Assembly: GCA_963703165.1 (NCBI GenBank)
Contig: OY969798.1
Location: forward strand, 3,224,001-3,288,000
Direction of reading: 5' to 3'
Source: JBQTKD01 sp963703165
GTDB lineage: Bacteria; Actinomycetota; Actinomycetes; Sporichthyales; Sporichthyaceae
DNA length: 64,000 nucleotides
Positions 34,352-43,354 of the stretch are shown one piece after another (the stretch's first letter is position 1; each line of letters begins with the position of its first letter). The notes below the pieces were generated by a model. The model did no database searches and had not been told where the DNA came from. It saw only the letters and a program-made list of their open reading frames with translations. A program made the translations under genes and the position numbers.

Positions 34352-35221
34352 ATGAGAATGGCGCTTCCGGTTCGCCCGGTCCCGTTCATGTCGCTGGCGC
34401 GCCTGCGCCCCGGCCGCCCGCAGGCGTCGGCCGACGCCCCGTTCTGGGGCGAAGGCTTCGCGGGACCGCGCGGCAGTCGCCCCCTGCTGGACGAGTCGCG
34501 GGCCGTCTTCGAGGCCACCGCGCTTCTGCGCGACCCGGTCTGGCGCGCCGAGGGCCTGGAGCCCGGCGAGCACCGGCCCGTGATGCTGATTCCCGGTTTC
34601 AGCGCCGGCGACGCCTCCCTGGCGCCCTTGGCCCGATGGCTGCGCCGGGCCGGCTACGTCGCCATGACCTCGCAGGTCCACCTGAACGTCGGCTGTTTTC
34701 GCGGAACGGCCGATCATCTGACGTCGCGTCTGGAAGTGGCCGCACTGCGCCAGGGACGCCCGGTCACGCTGATCGGGCAGAGCCTGGGCGGAGTATTCGC
34801 CAGGACCCTGGCGGTGCGCCGACCGGACCTCGTCGCCGGGGTGATCACCCTCGGCAGCCCGCACCTCGCGCCGACGGCCGCGCACCGCGTGCTGATGGCC
34901 GACGTAGCCGTCCTGACCCGACTCAGCCGCATGGGAGCAGGCCGCCTGCGCGTGGCGGGCTCGGCGCCGATGATGTCCGAGGAATGTGTGCACGGCGGCT
35001 GCGCCCAATCGGCCTGGCTGGAATCACGTGGCCGCTTCCCGAGTCAGGTGCCGTTCCTGTCCGTCTACTCGCGCTCCGATGGACTCATCGACTACCGGGC
35101 CTGCCTGGACCCCGCCGCCGGCCACCTCGAGGTGAACTCGAGCCACTGCGGCATGGCGTTGAACGCGGAGGTCTACCGCGCGCTTGGCTCCCGGCTGAGC
35201 GGGTATTCGTCAGTTATCTGA
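34352..35221 (+). CDS. Lipase/esterase-like alpha/beta hydrolase
   Basis: 289 residues from ATG 34352, 11 bp after AGGAGA; a GTG three codons earlier is an alternative. It has VMLIPGFSAGDASLAPLARW (strand and oxyanion loop), nucleophile motif GQSLGG, ITLGSPH and the probable catalytic His in NSSHCGMALN, which fits the EstA/lipase class 2-like group. Four cysteines (GCF, ECVHGGC, AC, HCG) could form disulfides, but no clear signal peptide is visible. Substrate unknown. Confidence 0.78.
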   Translation: MRMALPVRPVPFMSLARLRPGRPQASADAPFWGEGFAGPRGSRPLLDESRAVFEATALLRDPVWRAEGLEPGEHRPVMLIPGFSAGDASLAPLARWLRRAGYVAMTSQVHLNVGCFRGTADHLTSRLEVAALRQGRPVTLIGQSLGGVFARTLAVRRPDLVAGVITLGSPHLAPTAAHRVLMADVAVLTRLSRMGAGRLRVAGSAPMMSEECVHGGCAQSAWLESRGRFPSQVPFLSVYSRSDGLIDYRACLDPAAGHLEVNSSHCGMALNAEVYRALGSRLSGYSSVI

Positions 35222-35414
35222 CCCGTAGCTGCACGTCTCCGCGCCAGTGCCCGGAACGAGGCATATGTCCGTTTCGCCTCGATTGCCGCGCTTGGCGTAT
35301 TGCGGCTGATTTGTAACCCACCGTGCGGGGGCGTTTACCTCGAAGGGATGTCATGAAGCGGCCTAATCGGGTAAACAGGACCAAAGCCGTTTCAAACGTC
35401 TGCCGGGGGGCAAC

Positions 35415-37172
35415 ATGAAGCGTCCGCCCGTACTTCTGGCCTCCCTCGCGGTCGCCGCCACGCTCCTCTCCGGTTTCGCGGTCGGCGGTCGTTCGGCCGA
35501 TGCGGCGCCCAGCGCCGCCGACCCGGCCACCGCGGTCGTGAACAGCGCCTTGGTCGCGCTGCGCGACAATGCGGCGCAGTTGGGCTTCGGAACCGACAAG
35601 GCCGGCGCTCAAGGTCTCGGTGATCGCGACACCGTCAAGGTCGTCGACGTCATGGCCGAACCCGACGGCGCCTCCCACGTGCGGATGGACCGCTACTTCG
35701 CCGGCCTGCCGGTCGTCGGCGGGGACTTCGTCGTCCACCGCAACGCCGCGGGCGCCTGGCAGCCTGCGAGCGCCACGTTCACCGACTCCCTGGTCGGCCT
35801 GGACCTGACTCCGGTCCTGGACGCCACCACCGCTGTCACGCGGCTTGCGCTGGGCTCGACGCTTCGCACCGCGCTGGCTGGGGCTCCGCGCCTGGTCATC
35901 GACACCGTCCGTGGTCCGGCCGCGCTCGCGTGGGAGGTCCCGACCACCGGCACCGCCCCGGACGGCACCCCCGCCCAGCTGCTGACCTACGTCGACGCGA
36001 TCGACGGTCACACCCGCTGGGCCAACAACCTCATCCACACGGCGGACGAGCCGCCGGCCGCCAAGGGCGAGGGACGCGAGGGCTCCGGCCGCTCGCTGTA
36101 CCTCGGCACCGTGCCCCTGCGGACCTCGTTCCTCGAGGACCTGTTCACGCTCAAGGACCTCAGCCGCGGTGGTGGATACACCTCCGACGCGGAGAACATC
36201 GCGGACAACTGCCTGCCGATCGGCCTGAGCCTGTGCACCAGCAACGCGCCGGCGAAGCAGTTCACCGACGCGGACAACACCTGGGGCAACGGCTCGCAGA
36301 CCAACCGGCAGACCGTGGCCGTCGATGCCCAGTACGGCAGCGACATGACGTGGGACTACTTCAAAGGAATTCACAAGCGGACCGGCGTCGGCAACGACGG
36401 CGTGGGCGTCTACAGCCGCGTGCACTACGGCCAGGACTACGCCAACGCGTTCTGGAGCGACGACTGCCTCTGCATGACTTTCGGTGACGGCGACGGAAAG
36501 ACGCTCGGCCCGCTGGTGTCCCTCGACATCACCGGACATGAGATCAGCCACGGCATCACCACCCGCACCGCGCGCCTGAACAACTCCGGCGAGGCCGGCG
36601 GCCTGAACGAGGCCACCAGCGACATCTTCGGGACGATGATCGAGTTCTACGCGAACAACCCGAAGGACGTCCCGGACTACCTGGTCGGCGAGACCGCCTA
36701 CGTGGAGCGCGCGGACAAGGACGGTCGGCCCAACGCAATCCGCTACATGTGGGAGCCGAGCCTCGACAAGCAGTCGCCGGATTGCTACCACAGCCAGGTC
36801 GACCAACTCGACGTCCACCTCTCGGCGGGCCCGGCGAACCACTTCTTCTACCTGCTCGCCGAAGGCAGCGGTCGCAAGGAGATCAACGGCATCACCTACG
36901 AGAGCGACACCTGCAACGGCAAGCCGGTCGCCGGCATCGGCCGCGCCGAGGCCGCGAAGATCTGGTACCGCGCACTGACCATGTACTTCACCTCGAACAT
37001 GGGCTACGCGGAGGCTCGCGGCGCCGTCACCCGGGCCGCCGAGGACCTGTTCAAGCCGAACTCCAAGCAGTTCGACGCGGTCAACGACGCGTGGAACGCG
37101 GTGAACGTCCGGACCGACGACCCCGAGGCGGACAAGCTGCTCGGTGGCCGCGACGACGGCGGTCCGCTGTAA
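35415..37172 (+). CDS. Secreted M4 (thermolysin-like) metalloprotease
   Basis: 585-residue prepro-enzyme. Signal peptide at residues 1-30 (VLLASLAVAATLLSGFAVGG), then an FTP/PepSY-type propeptide to about residue 200 (VRMDRYFAGLPVVGGDFVVH). The catalytic domain has the zinc motif GHEISHG near residue 374 and the third ligand in GGLNEATSDIFG, with the catalytic-His region DVHLSAGPANHFFYLLAEGS. A secreted endopeptidase activated by propeptide removal. Four Cys in the catalytic domain (NNCLPIGLSLC, DDCLC) suggest disulfides. Single-gene unit ended by the hairpin at 37209-37246. Confidence 0.92.
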   Translation: MKRPPVLLASLAVAATLLSGFAVGGRSADAAPSAADPATAVVNSALVALRDNAAQLGFGTDKAGAQGLGDRDTVKVVDVMAEPDGASHVRMDRYFAGLPVVGGDFVVHRNAAGAWQPASATFTDSLVGLDLTPVLDATTAVTRLALGSTLRTALAGAPRLVIDTVRGPAALAWEVPTTGTAPDGTPAQLLTYVDAIDGHTRWANNLIHTADEPPAAKGEGREGSGRSLYLGTVPLRTSFLEDLFTLKDLSRGGGYTSDAENIADNCLPIGLSLCTSNAPAKQFTDADNTWGNGSQTNRQTVAVDAQYGSDMTWDYFKGIHKRTGVGNDGVGVYSRVHYGQDYANAFWSDDCLCMTFGDGDGKTLGPLVSLDITGHEISHGITTRTARLNNSGEAGGLNEATSDIFGTMIEFYANNPKDVPDYLVGETAYVERADKDGRPNAIRYMWEPSLDKQSPDCYHSQVDQLDVHLSAGPANHFFYLLAEGSGRKEINGITYESDTCNGKPVAGIGRAEAAKIWYRALTMYFTSNMGYAEARGAVTRAAEDLFKPNSKQFDAVNDAWNAVNVRTDDPEADKLLGGRDDGGPL

Positions 37173-37208
37173 CCAGGCACGTCAGCATGAGCGATCGGTA
37201 GCGACAAA

Positions 37209-37246
37209 GAAACCGGCGGTCCCCCTGGGCAGGGACCGCCGGTTTC
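37209..37246. terminator. Bidirectional terminator between the M4 protease and coxG
   Basis: A 15-bp perfect stem (GAAACCGGCGGTCCC / GGGACCGCCGGTTTC) with an 8-nt loop, lying between convergent genes; flanked by AAAG on the left and TCGTCGTTCT on the right. Confidence 0.85.
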
Positions 37247-37278
37247 GTCGTTCTGGGTTCGTCGTTCGGGGGGGTGCG

Positions 37279-37941
37279 TCAGCTGCGCTTGCGCTTGATG
37301 CTGAAAAGCACGACGAGCAGCGCGAGGACACCGACCACAGGAGCGAGGCGCTTGAGGATCGGTGCGCCGGCGGCGTCGAAGAGATCGATCGCCTCGGGCT
37401 CCGGTCGGGCCACCGGCTTGGTGGCCGCCACGGAACCCTCACTCTGAGGGTTTGCCGGACCACTCCCGTTCGCTGTCGTGGTGTCCGCTGCCGGGCCGCC
37501 ACCGGAGATCTGGTCGGAGAGGCAGTCGACGAACTTGCCGAGGATCTTGTTGCTGACGTCGACCATCACGCCACGACCGAACTGCGCCGGGCGTCCGGTG
37601 ATCGCGAGGTCGGTGCTGACCGAGATCTGGGTCTCGTCACCGGCCTCCTTGAACACGGCGGTGATGGTGGCCGCGGCGGTGCCTGCGCCCTTGGCCTCCT
37701 TGCCGTTGGCCTTGATGACGATCTTGCGGTTCTCGACGTCCTTCTCGATGAAGGTCGCGGTGCCGCCGTAGGTCACCGTGATCGGGCCGACCTTGACCTT
37801 GACCCGGCCGTCGAACTCGTCCCCGCGGACCTCGTCGAGCACCGCTCCGGGCATGCACGGCGCGAGTCGTTCGACGTCGAGCAGCACATCCCAGGCTTCC
37901 TCGACGGGCACCGGGACGGTGAATTCGTGTTCGAGTTGCAT
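37279..37941 (-). CDS. coxG: CoxG-like SRPBCC protein with C-terminal membrane anchor
   Basis: 220 residues. An SRPBCC/START-like domain (EHEFTVPVPVEEAWDVLLDV, CMPGAVLDEV, KVKVGPITVTYGGTATFIEK, GRPAQFGRGVMVDVSNKILG) matches carbon monoxide dehydrogenase subunit G. A Thr/Ala/Pro linker and a C-terminal transmembrane segment (LAPVVGVLALLVVLFSIKRKRS) follow. CoxG is thought to tether CO-dehydrogenase-type enzymes to the membrane. Last gene of the cox cluster, 173 bp after coxM. Confidence 0.88.
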   Translation of the reverse strand: MQLEHEFTVPVPVEEAWDVLLDVERLAPCMPGAVLDEVRGDEFDGRVKVKVGPITVTYGGTATFIEKDVENRKIVIKANGKEAKGAGTAAATITAVFKEAGDETQISVSTDLAITGRPAQFGRGVMVDVSNKILGKFVDCLSDQISGGGPAADTTTANGSGPANPQSEGSVAATKPVARPEPEAIDLFDAAGAPILKRLAPVVGVLALLVVLFSIKRKRS

Positions 37942-38114
37942 GCCTCTGTCCTCCAGCTGCGGGTGGATCGATTGCCCGCGTCGACGTTCCCACTACCCGC
38001 TGACTCAATGCGCAGGCAGGCCGTGACGAACAGCACTGCTACTGAGTGCGCGCGCCGTTCCCGGGTGCGAGTGGGAAGCGGCGCGCGCATCAGCGATGCG
38101 GAATTCCGTCCAGA

Positions 38115-38972
38115 TTAGGACAGGTTGGCCGCCTGGCAGACCGCGCGGTGAGTAAGCACACGTGCCAACTCCTCGCGGTAGTCCGCCTGTGCGTTCGAGT
38201 CGCTGGCCGGGCTGGTGCCCTCCGCGGCGAGCTGCGCGGCACCGTGCACGCCGCGTACCGACGCCTCGGCACCTTCCAGCGCCTGCTCCGTGGAGGCAGC
38301 GCGCAGGTGGGTCGAGCCCATGTTCGTCAGCGCGATCCGGGCCTCGGCGATGTGGCCGTTGTCGCGGCGCACCGCCGCTGCCACGGCCACGATCGACCAT
38401 GCCTGGGCAACCCGGTTGAACTTCTCGTAGTGGGTGCCCCAGCCCTCACCGAGCTTCGGCAGACGGATGGCGGTGAGGAGTTCGTCCTCCTCCAGAGCCG
38501 TCTCGAGGTAGTCGGTGAAGAAGTCGGCCGCCGCAACCTCGCGGGTGCCCTTCGGGCCGGCGATGAGCATCGTCGCCCCGTGCACGAGGGTCACCCCGGG
38601 CAGGTCACTGGCCGGGTCGGCGTGCGCCAGGGCGCCGCCGAACGTGCCGCGGTGACGTACCTGCGGGTCCGCCACGGTCGCGCTGGCCTGAGCCAGCAAC
38701 GGCGCGTGCTGGAGGACCAGCTTGTCCGTCATGACCTCGTGGTGCGTGGTCATGGACCCGATCAGCAACGAGTTGCCGTCGTCGGAGATCCCACGCATCT
38801 CGGCGACGCTGCTGACGTCGACGACCAATTCCGGCGAGGCCAGCTTCAGCCGCAGGATCGGGATGAAGCTCTGGCCACCGCCGAGCAGCTTTGCGTCGTC
38901 GGCGCCCGCGAGTGCGGACACCGCTTCGGCGACGGTCTTCGCCTTCACATATTCGAAGGGAGAGGGGATCAC
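38115..38972 (-). CDS. Molybdenum hydroxylase FAD-binding subunit (CoxM-like)
   Basis: 285 residues. GTG start overlaps the coxL stop (GTGA). FAD-binding PCMH-type domain: ADDAKLLGGGQSFIPILRLK, the second FAD loop TVADPQVRHRGTFGGALAHA and the C-terminal CO_deh_flav_C domain. Passes electrons from the iron-sulfur subunit to the acceptor. Third gene in an S-L-M order. Confidence 0.92.
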   Translation of the reverse strand: MIPSPFEYVKAKTVAEAVSALAGADDAKLLGGGQSFIPILRLKLASPELVVDVSSVAEMRGISDDGNSLLIGSMTTHHEVMTDKLVLQHAPLLAQASATVADPQVRHRGTFGGALAHADPASDLPGVTLVHGATMLIAGPKGTREVAAADFFTDYLETALEEDELLTAIRLPKLGEGWGTHYEKFNRVAQAWSIVAVAAAVRRDNGHIAEARIALTNMGSTHLRAASTEQALEGAEASVRGVHGAAQLAAEGTSPASDSNAQADYREELARVLTHRAVCQAANLS

Positions 38973-41353
38973 TTGGCACCTCCGGCGTGCGGGTGGGCCT
39001 TCTTGGCCTCGTTGATGGCGCGCCACACGCGCTCGGGGGTGCACGGCATCTCGACGTCGTTGATGCCGAAGTGCCGGATCGCGTCGACCACCGCGTTGAC
39101 GATGGCCGGCGTGGAGGCGATGCAGCCGGCCTCGCCGACGCCCTTGGCCCCGATGGGGTTGTCGGTCGACGGGGTCTCGGTGCGGTCGGTGATGAAGCTG
39201 GGCAGGTCGGCCGCCGACGGAACCAGGTAGTCCACGAACGAGCCCGTGGTCAGGTTGCCGTCGGTGTCGTAGATGGCCTCTTCGTAGAGCGCCTGTGCGA
39301 TGCCCTGTGCGAGACCGCCGTGCACCTGGCCCTCGACGATCATCGGGTTGACCACGGTGCCGACGTCGTCGACCGCGACGTACTTGTAGATCGACACGAA
39401 CCCGGTCTCGGTGTCCACCTCGACGGCCGCGAGGTGCGTGCCGTGCGGGTAGGACAGGTTGATCGGATCGTAGGTGTAGGCGCTGTTCAGGCTGGGCTCC
39501 ATCCCGTCCGGGATGTTGTGCGCCAGGTGCGTGGCGAACGCGCACTCCTGGATCAGCATCTTCGAGCTGGGCGATCCCTTGACGGTGAAGGCACCGGCGG
39601 AGAACTCCAGGTCGTCCTCGGCCACCTCGAGGGTGTGCGCGGCGACCCGACGGGCCTTCGCGATCACCTTGTCGCACGCCTTGACGACGGCCGAGCCGCC
39701 GACGACCAGCGAACGGGAACCGTAGGTGTCCAGGCCCTGCGGCGAGGTCGCCGTGTCGCCCTGGAGAACCTCGATGTCCTCGAACGGGATGCCGAGTTTG
39801 TCCGAGACCAGCTGCGACCACGAGGTCGAGTGGCCCTGGCCGTGCGGGGTGGAGCCGGAGATGACCTGCACCTTGCCGGTGATGGTCACCCGGATCTCCG
39901 CACGCTCCCAGCCACCGGCCGAGACGTTGAGCTGACCCAGTGCCCGCGACGGCGCCAGACCGCAGGCCTCGGTGAAGGTGGAGACACCGATGCCCAGCAG
40001 CTTCTTGTCACCACGGTCGCGACGGGCCTTTTGCTCCGCGCGAAGCTCGTCGTAGCCGAACAGGCCGACGGCCTTCTCGGTGGCGGCCTCGTAGTTACCC
40101 GTGTCGTATACCGATCCGGAGATCGTCGTGTACGGGAACTCCTCGTGCTTGATCCAGTTCTTTTTGCGGATCTCGAGGGGGTCCATGCCCAGCTCGGCGG
40201 CCAGTTCGCTCATGATCCGCTCGGCCCCGAAGGTGGCTTCGGGCCGGCCGGCGCCGCGATAGGCGTCGGTCGGGGTCTTGTTGGTGAAGACCGTCTGGCA
40301 GTTGAACTGGTAGCCCTCCATCTTGTAGATGGCGTTGAACATCGCGGCCCCGAACAGCGGGATGCCGGCGGTGAACAGGCGAAGGTACGCGCCCATGTCG
40401 GCGATCAGGTCGACCTTCATGCCGAGCAGGGTTCCGTCGGACTTCGCCGCGATCTCGATGTCCTGGATCTGGTCGCGGCCGTGGTGCACCGTCTGCATGG
40501 ACTCCGAGCGGGACTCGTTCCACTTCAGCGGCCGCTGCAGCTGCTTGGCCAGCAGGAGCGTGATGACCTCCTCGGTGCTGCACGCGACCTTGGAGCCGAA
40601 GCCGCCACCGACGTCAGGAGCGACGACGCGCAGCTTGGACTCGGAGATGCCGGTGATCAGGGCGAGGAGCACCCGGAGCACGTGCGGGACCTGGGTGGAG
40701 GAGTACATCGTGTAGTCGTCGAGGGTCGGGATGACGACGACGGCGCGCGGCTCCATGGCCGAGGGGATCAGGCGCTGCTGACGGAAGCGACGCTTGAGCA
40801 CGACGTCGGCCTTGGCCTTCGCCGCCTCGTACGAGTCGGGCGGCGAGACGAGGTTGTAGCACTCGTTGGTGCCCATGTCGCCGTGCACCAGCGGTGAGTC
40901 GGACTGGGTGGCCGCCTCGATGTTGGTGATCGCGGGCAGCGGGTCGTAGTCGACCGAGATGCCCTCGAGTGCGTCGTGGGCCTGGTAGCGGGTCTCGGCC
41001 ACGACGACGGCGATCGGCTCGCCCACATAACGCACCTCGTCGGTGGCCAGCGGCGGGTTGAGCGGCTTCTTCATGTCCGGGTGGCAGGTCCACGCGTCGG
41101 CCAGGAATCCTTGCGAGGCACCGAAATCAGCAGCACTCCACACGCCGATGACGCCGGGCATCGACTTGGCGGGAGTGGTGTCGACGGTGATCTTCGCGTG
41201 CGCGATCGGGCTGCGCAGGTACGCGACGTGCAACATGCCCGGGACCTGGATGTTGTCCGTCCACCGGGTGCGACCGGTGATCAGGTGTGCATCTTCCTTA
41301 CGCCGCAGGGACTGTCCGAAGACGGTGTCCGGCTTGGCCTCGGTGGTCGTCAC
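38969..41353 (-). CDS. Molybdenum hydroxylase large subunit, form II CoxL type
   Basis: 794 residues from GTG 41353 (overlapping the coxS stop). It binds the molybdopterin cytosine dinucleotide cofactor: DVGGGFGSK, the active-site loop AYRGAGRPEATFG near residue 362, ISGSTPHGQGHSTSWSQLVS and the C-terminal GAKGVGEAG with the catalytic Glu. The loop is AYRGAGR, not AYxCSFR, so this is a form II enzyme; the S-L-M gene order agrees. CO oxidation should not be assumed; the substrate may be another small carbonyl or N-heterocycle. Confidence 0.93.
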   Translation of the reverse strand: MTTTEAKPDTVFGQSLRRKEDAHLITGRTRWTDNIQVPGMLHVAYLRSPIAHAKITVDTTPAKSMPGVIGVWSAADFGASQGFLADAWTCHPDMKKPLNPPLATDEVRYVGEPIAVVVAETRYQAHDALEGISVDYDPLPAITNIEAATQSDSPLVHGDMGTNECYNLVSPPDSYEAAKAKADVVLKRRFRQQRLIPSAMEPRAVVVIPTLDDYTMYSSTQVPHVLRVLLALITGISESKLRVVAPDVGGGFGSKVACSTEEVITLLLAKQLQRPLKWNESRSESMQTVHHGRDQIQDIEIAAKSDGTLLGMKVDLIADMGAYLRLFTAGIPLFGAAMFNAIYKMEGYQFNCQTVFTNKTPTDAYRGAGRPEATFGAERIMSELAAELGMDPLEIRKKNWIKHEEFPYTTISGSVYDTGNYEAATEKAVGLFGYDELRAEQKARRDRGDKKLLGIGVSTFTEACGLAPSRALGQLNVSAGGWERAEIRVTITGKVQVISGSTPHGQGHSTSWSQLVSDKLGIPFEDIEVLQGDTATSPQGLDTYGSRSLVVGGSAVVKACDKVIAKARRVAAHTLEVAEDDLEFSAGAFTVKGSPSSKMLIQECAFATHLAHNIPDGMEPSLNSAYTYDPINLSYPHGTHLAAVEVDTETGFVSIYKYVAVDDVGTVVNPMIVEGQVHGGLAQGIAQALYEEAIYDTDGNLTTGSFVDYLVPSAADLPSFITDRTETPSTDNPIGAKGVGEAGCIASTPAIVNAVVDAIRHFGINDVEMPCTPERVWRAINEAKKAHPHAGGAK

Positions 41354-41829
41354 TTGGCACCCCCCATGCTCGCCGCTGCGGTCTGCACCGCGCGCACGAT
41401 GTTGTGGTAGCCGGTGCAGCGACAGAGGTTGCCCTCGATGCCTTCCCGGATCTCGTGCTCGGACGGATTCGGGTTGTTGTTGAGCAGGTCGAGCGAGGCC
41501 ATGATCATGCCCGGCGTGCAGTAACCGCACTGCAGGCCGTGACACTCACGGAACGCTTCCTGGATCGGGTGGAGTTCGGACTCGACGGTGTCCGCGAGAC
41601 CTTCCACGGTGAGGACTTCGGAGCCGTCGGTCTGCACGGCGAGAACCGAGCAGCTCTTCACCGACTGACCATTGAGGTGAACGGTGCAGGCGCCGCAGTT
41701 CGACGTGTCGCAACCGACTACCGTGCCGACCTTGCCGCAGACGTCGCGCAGGTAGTGCACGAGCAGCAGCCGGGCCTCGACATCATCGGTGCGGGTTACG
41801 CCGTCGACTTTGACGGTGATCTCAGCCAT
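41350..41829 (-). CDS. Molybdenum hydroxylase 2Fe-2S subunit (CoxS-like)
   Basis: 159 residues from ATG 41829 (weak AGAAAG site). Plant-type 2Fe-2S cluster: GCDTSNCGACTVHLNG plus Cys in VKSCSVLAV; second cluster: LQCGYCTPGMI and EGNLCRCTGYHNIVRAVQ. Both clusters are complete. Transfers electrons from the molybdenum site to the FAD subunit. First gene of the S-L-M operon; upstream lies a 592-bp gap containing one 67-bp hairpin and the second nuclease gene's control element. Confidence 0.94.
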   Translation of the reverse strand: MAEITVKVDGVTRTDDVEARLLLVHYLRDVCGKVGTVVGCDTSNCGACTVHLNGQSVKSCSVLAVQTDGSEVLTVEGLADTVESELHPIQEAFRECHGLQCGYCTPGMIMASLDLLNNNPNPSEHEIREGIEGNLCRCTGYHNIVRAVQTAAASMGGAK

Positions 41830-42134
41830 AGTCCGGATCTTTCTGTGCGAGGGGCATGGCGTGTGGCGTGTGGGCGTGGAACCAACACTAGGCACCGGTG
41901 TGAGGGCCGCAACAAGGGGTTCGCGCTGCTCAGAGGCACTTGTCGCATCAGCGAGGTCAAGTGCCGGAATTCGGGCGCAGACGCGGCTGTTTTCGCGGGG
42001 CGTGACCCATATCTCGTGTGCATGGAATGTGGATCATCCACGGACGCACGTCGCCCCCTGACCCGGCGAATCGTCGGATCAGGGGCGAGTCGAGTACGTG
42101 AAGGACGCCGGCAACCGGTAGGCCGTCGCCAGAC
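41830..42134. other. Intergenic region upstream of coxS
   Basis: No gene is supported in this 305-bp stretch. It presumably contains the coxS-L-M promoter; no convincing motif was recognised. To its right lie the 67-bp hairpin copy 1 and the nuclease control element. Confidence 0.4.
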
Positions 42135-42201
42135 GAGCACAGATGCAACGGGTGAGGCGACTTTCCGGCCTGCGCCCACCTCAGTTCTTACTTCTGTGCT
42201 C
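42135..42201 (+). repeat. 67-bp hairpin repeat, copy 1
   Basis: Outer arms GAGCACAGA / TCTGTGCTC are perfect complements, with a less perfect inner stem (GTGAGGCG against CGCCCACCTCA). Shares AACGGGTGAGG and CCTCAGTTCTTACTTCTGTG with copy 2 at 43275-43341, same length and same orientation. Confidence 0.88.
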
Positions 42202-42334
42202 AATGGGCGACGGCCGGGGCGGGCAGGCCCGTGGTCCATCATCGGCCGCACGAGTTTCGACTCGGACTCCGGACCCCCCGTGGACCGCGCGCCGAGAATG
42301 CAGGGAGCGTTCGAACGGAGCCCGCGCTCCCGGG

Positions 42335-42369
42335 TTATCCACAGCGGGGGAGACCCCTGGTTATCCACA
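42335..42369 (+). promoter_or_regulatory. Twin DnaA-box-like element upstream of the second DUF559 nuclease gene
   Basis: TTATCCACA at 42335-42343 and again at 42361-42369, 26 bp apart start to start, around CGGGG-GAGA-CCCCT. The second box ends 53 bp before the ATG, exactly as in the copy at 3225-3259. Confidence 0.78.
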
Positions 42370-42421
42370 GTTCGCGAAGTCGCCCTTCACGGCGCTTGCG
42401 TGTGCGGCCAGGGTCCCGTCC

Positions 42422-43276
42422 ATGGATCCCCTCGACGCCTTGCGCTCCTGCGGTGGTGCCGCGCGCGTGCGTCGGCTCCGTGAGCTCGGTGTTCCCGCTC
42501 GGGCACTCCAGGCGGCGGTGCGCTCGGGAACCGTCCGGGCGCTGGGCCTCGGCGGCTACGCGCTCCCGGAGGCACCACCTGGCCTGGTCGCCGCAGCCCG
42601 GCTCGGTGGCGTGGCCTCCCACGCGACCGCCGCGGGGCTCCACGGGTTCCCGCTGTGGAACCCCGTCGGGCACCTGGCCGTGACGGTGCCGCACGGCAGC
42701 ACGCGAGCGCTCGCGGAGGTGAAGGTCTATCGGGCTGACTTGGATCCGGGCGACCTCGATCCTCGTCGGGCGTGCACCTCGCCGCTGCGCACCGCGATCG
42801 ACTGCGCCCGCACCCTGCCGCTGGTCGACGCAGTCTGCGTGCTCGACGCGGCCCTGCACAGCTGCGCTGTGACGGTGCATCAGCTGGAAGAGGCGGCCCG
42901 CACGGCCCGCGGACCCGGGGCGGCGAAGCTGCGCCGTGCGGTTGCCCACGCAGACGCCCGGGCAGAATCCCCGCTCGAGTCCGCGCTCCGGGTTCTCCTT
43001 GTGACGGCGGGATTCCGGGTTCGCAGCCAGGTGTTCATCCCGGGCGTCGGAACCGTCGACCTCGTCGTCGAGAGCTGGCCCGTCGTCGAGGCCGACGGCT
43101 ACGAGTTCCACTCCGACCGCAGGGCGTACCGGACCGACCGCGGACGCGGCAACGAACTCACGGCCTGCGGCAGACCTCTGCTGCGCTTCACCTGGGAGGA
43201 CGTGCGCGCGCGGCCGCAGTGGGTGGTCGCTCAGGTGCGCCGGGTCGTCGCCCAACAGCGCGGCGTGGCTGGATGA
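42422..43276 (+). CDS. DUF559-type endonuclease-like protein (second copy), inside the cox cluster
   Basis: 284 residues from ATG 42422; the frame is open further upstream but through the twin-box element. N-terminal half: LRELGVPARALQAAVRSGTV and the GLGGYALPEAPP strand, an AbiEi-like winged-helix region. The nuclease C-terminus is a textbook DUF559/Vsr-like pattern: GVGTVDLVVESWPVVEADGY then EFHSDRRAYRTDRGRGNELT, with Asp, Glu and the basic tail, and LLRFTWEDV. It lies on the opposite strand to the surrounding cox genes and between two direct 67-bp hairpins, as if inserted. Distant paralog of 3312-4175. Confidence 0.82.
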   Translation: MDPLDALRSCGGAARVRRLRELGVPARALQAAVRSGTVRALGLGGYALPEAPPGLVAAARLGGVASHATAAGLHGFPLWNPVGHLAVTVPHGSTRALAEVKVYRADLDPGDLDPRRACTSPLRTAIDCARTLPLVDAVCVLDAALHSCAVTVHQLEEAARTARGPGAAKLRRAVAHADARAESPLESALRVLLVTAGFRVRSQVFIPGVGTVDLVVESWPVVEADGYEFHSDRRAYRTDRGRGNELTACGRPLLRFTWEDVRARPQWVVAQVRRVVAQQRGVAG

Positions 43277-43341
43277 GCACAGAGGAAACGGGTGAGGTGG
43301 TTTCCGAGAGGAAAACCGCCTCAGTTCTTACTTCTGTGCTC
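43275..43341 (+). repeat. 67-bp hairpin repeat, copy 2
   Basis: Arms GAGCACAGA / TCTGTGCTC plus a strong inner stem GAGGTGGTTTCC-GAGA-GGAAAACCGCCTC. It begins inside the nuclease stop codon (43274-43276) and ends 14 bp from the stop of the convergent XdhC gene, so it could also terminate both transcripts. It starts exactly 1,140 bp after copy 1. Confidence 0.9.
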
Positions 43342-43354
43342 AACCGGCGACAGG

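Noticed and set aside
38969..41353. Annotation as authentic (form I) CO dehydrogenase
   Set aside because: The active-site loop is AYRGAGR instead of AYxCSFR and the gene order is S-L-M.
42335..42369. Replication origin suggested by DnaA-box-like nonamers
   Set aside because: Only two boxes per locus, no dnaA/dnaN/gyrB context and no AT-rich unwinding region; the identical placement before two nuclease genes fits gene control better.
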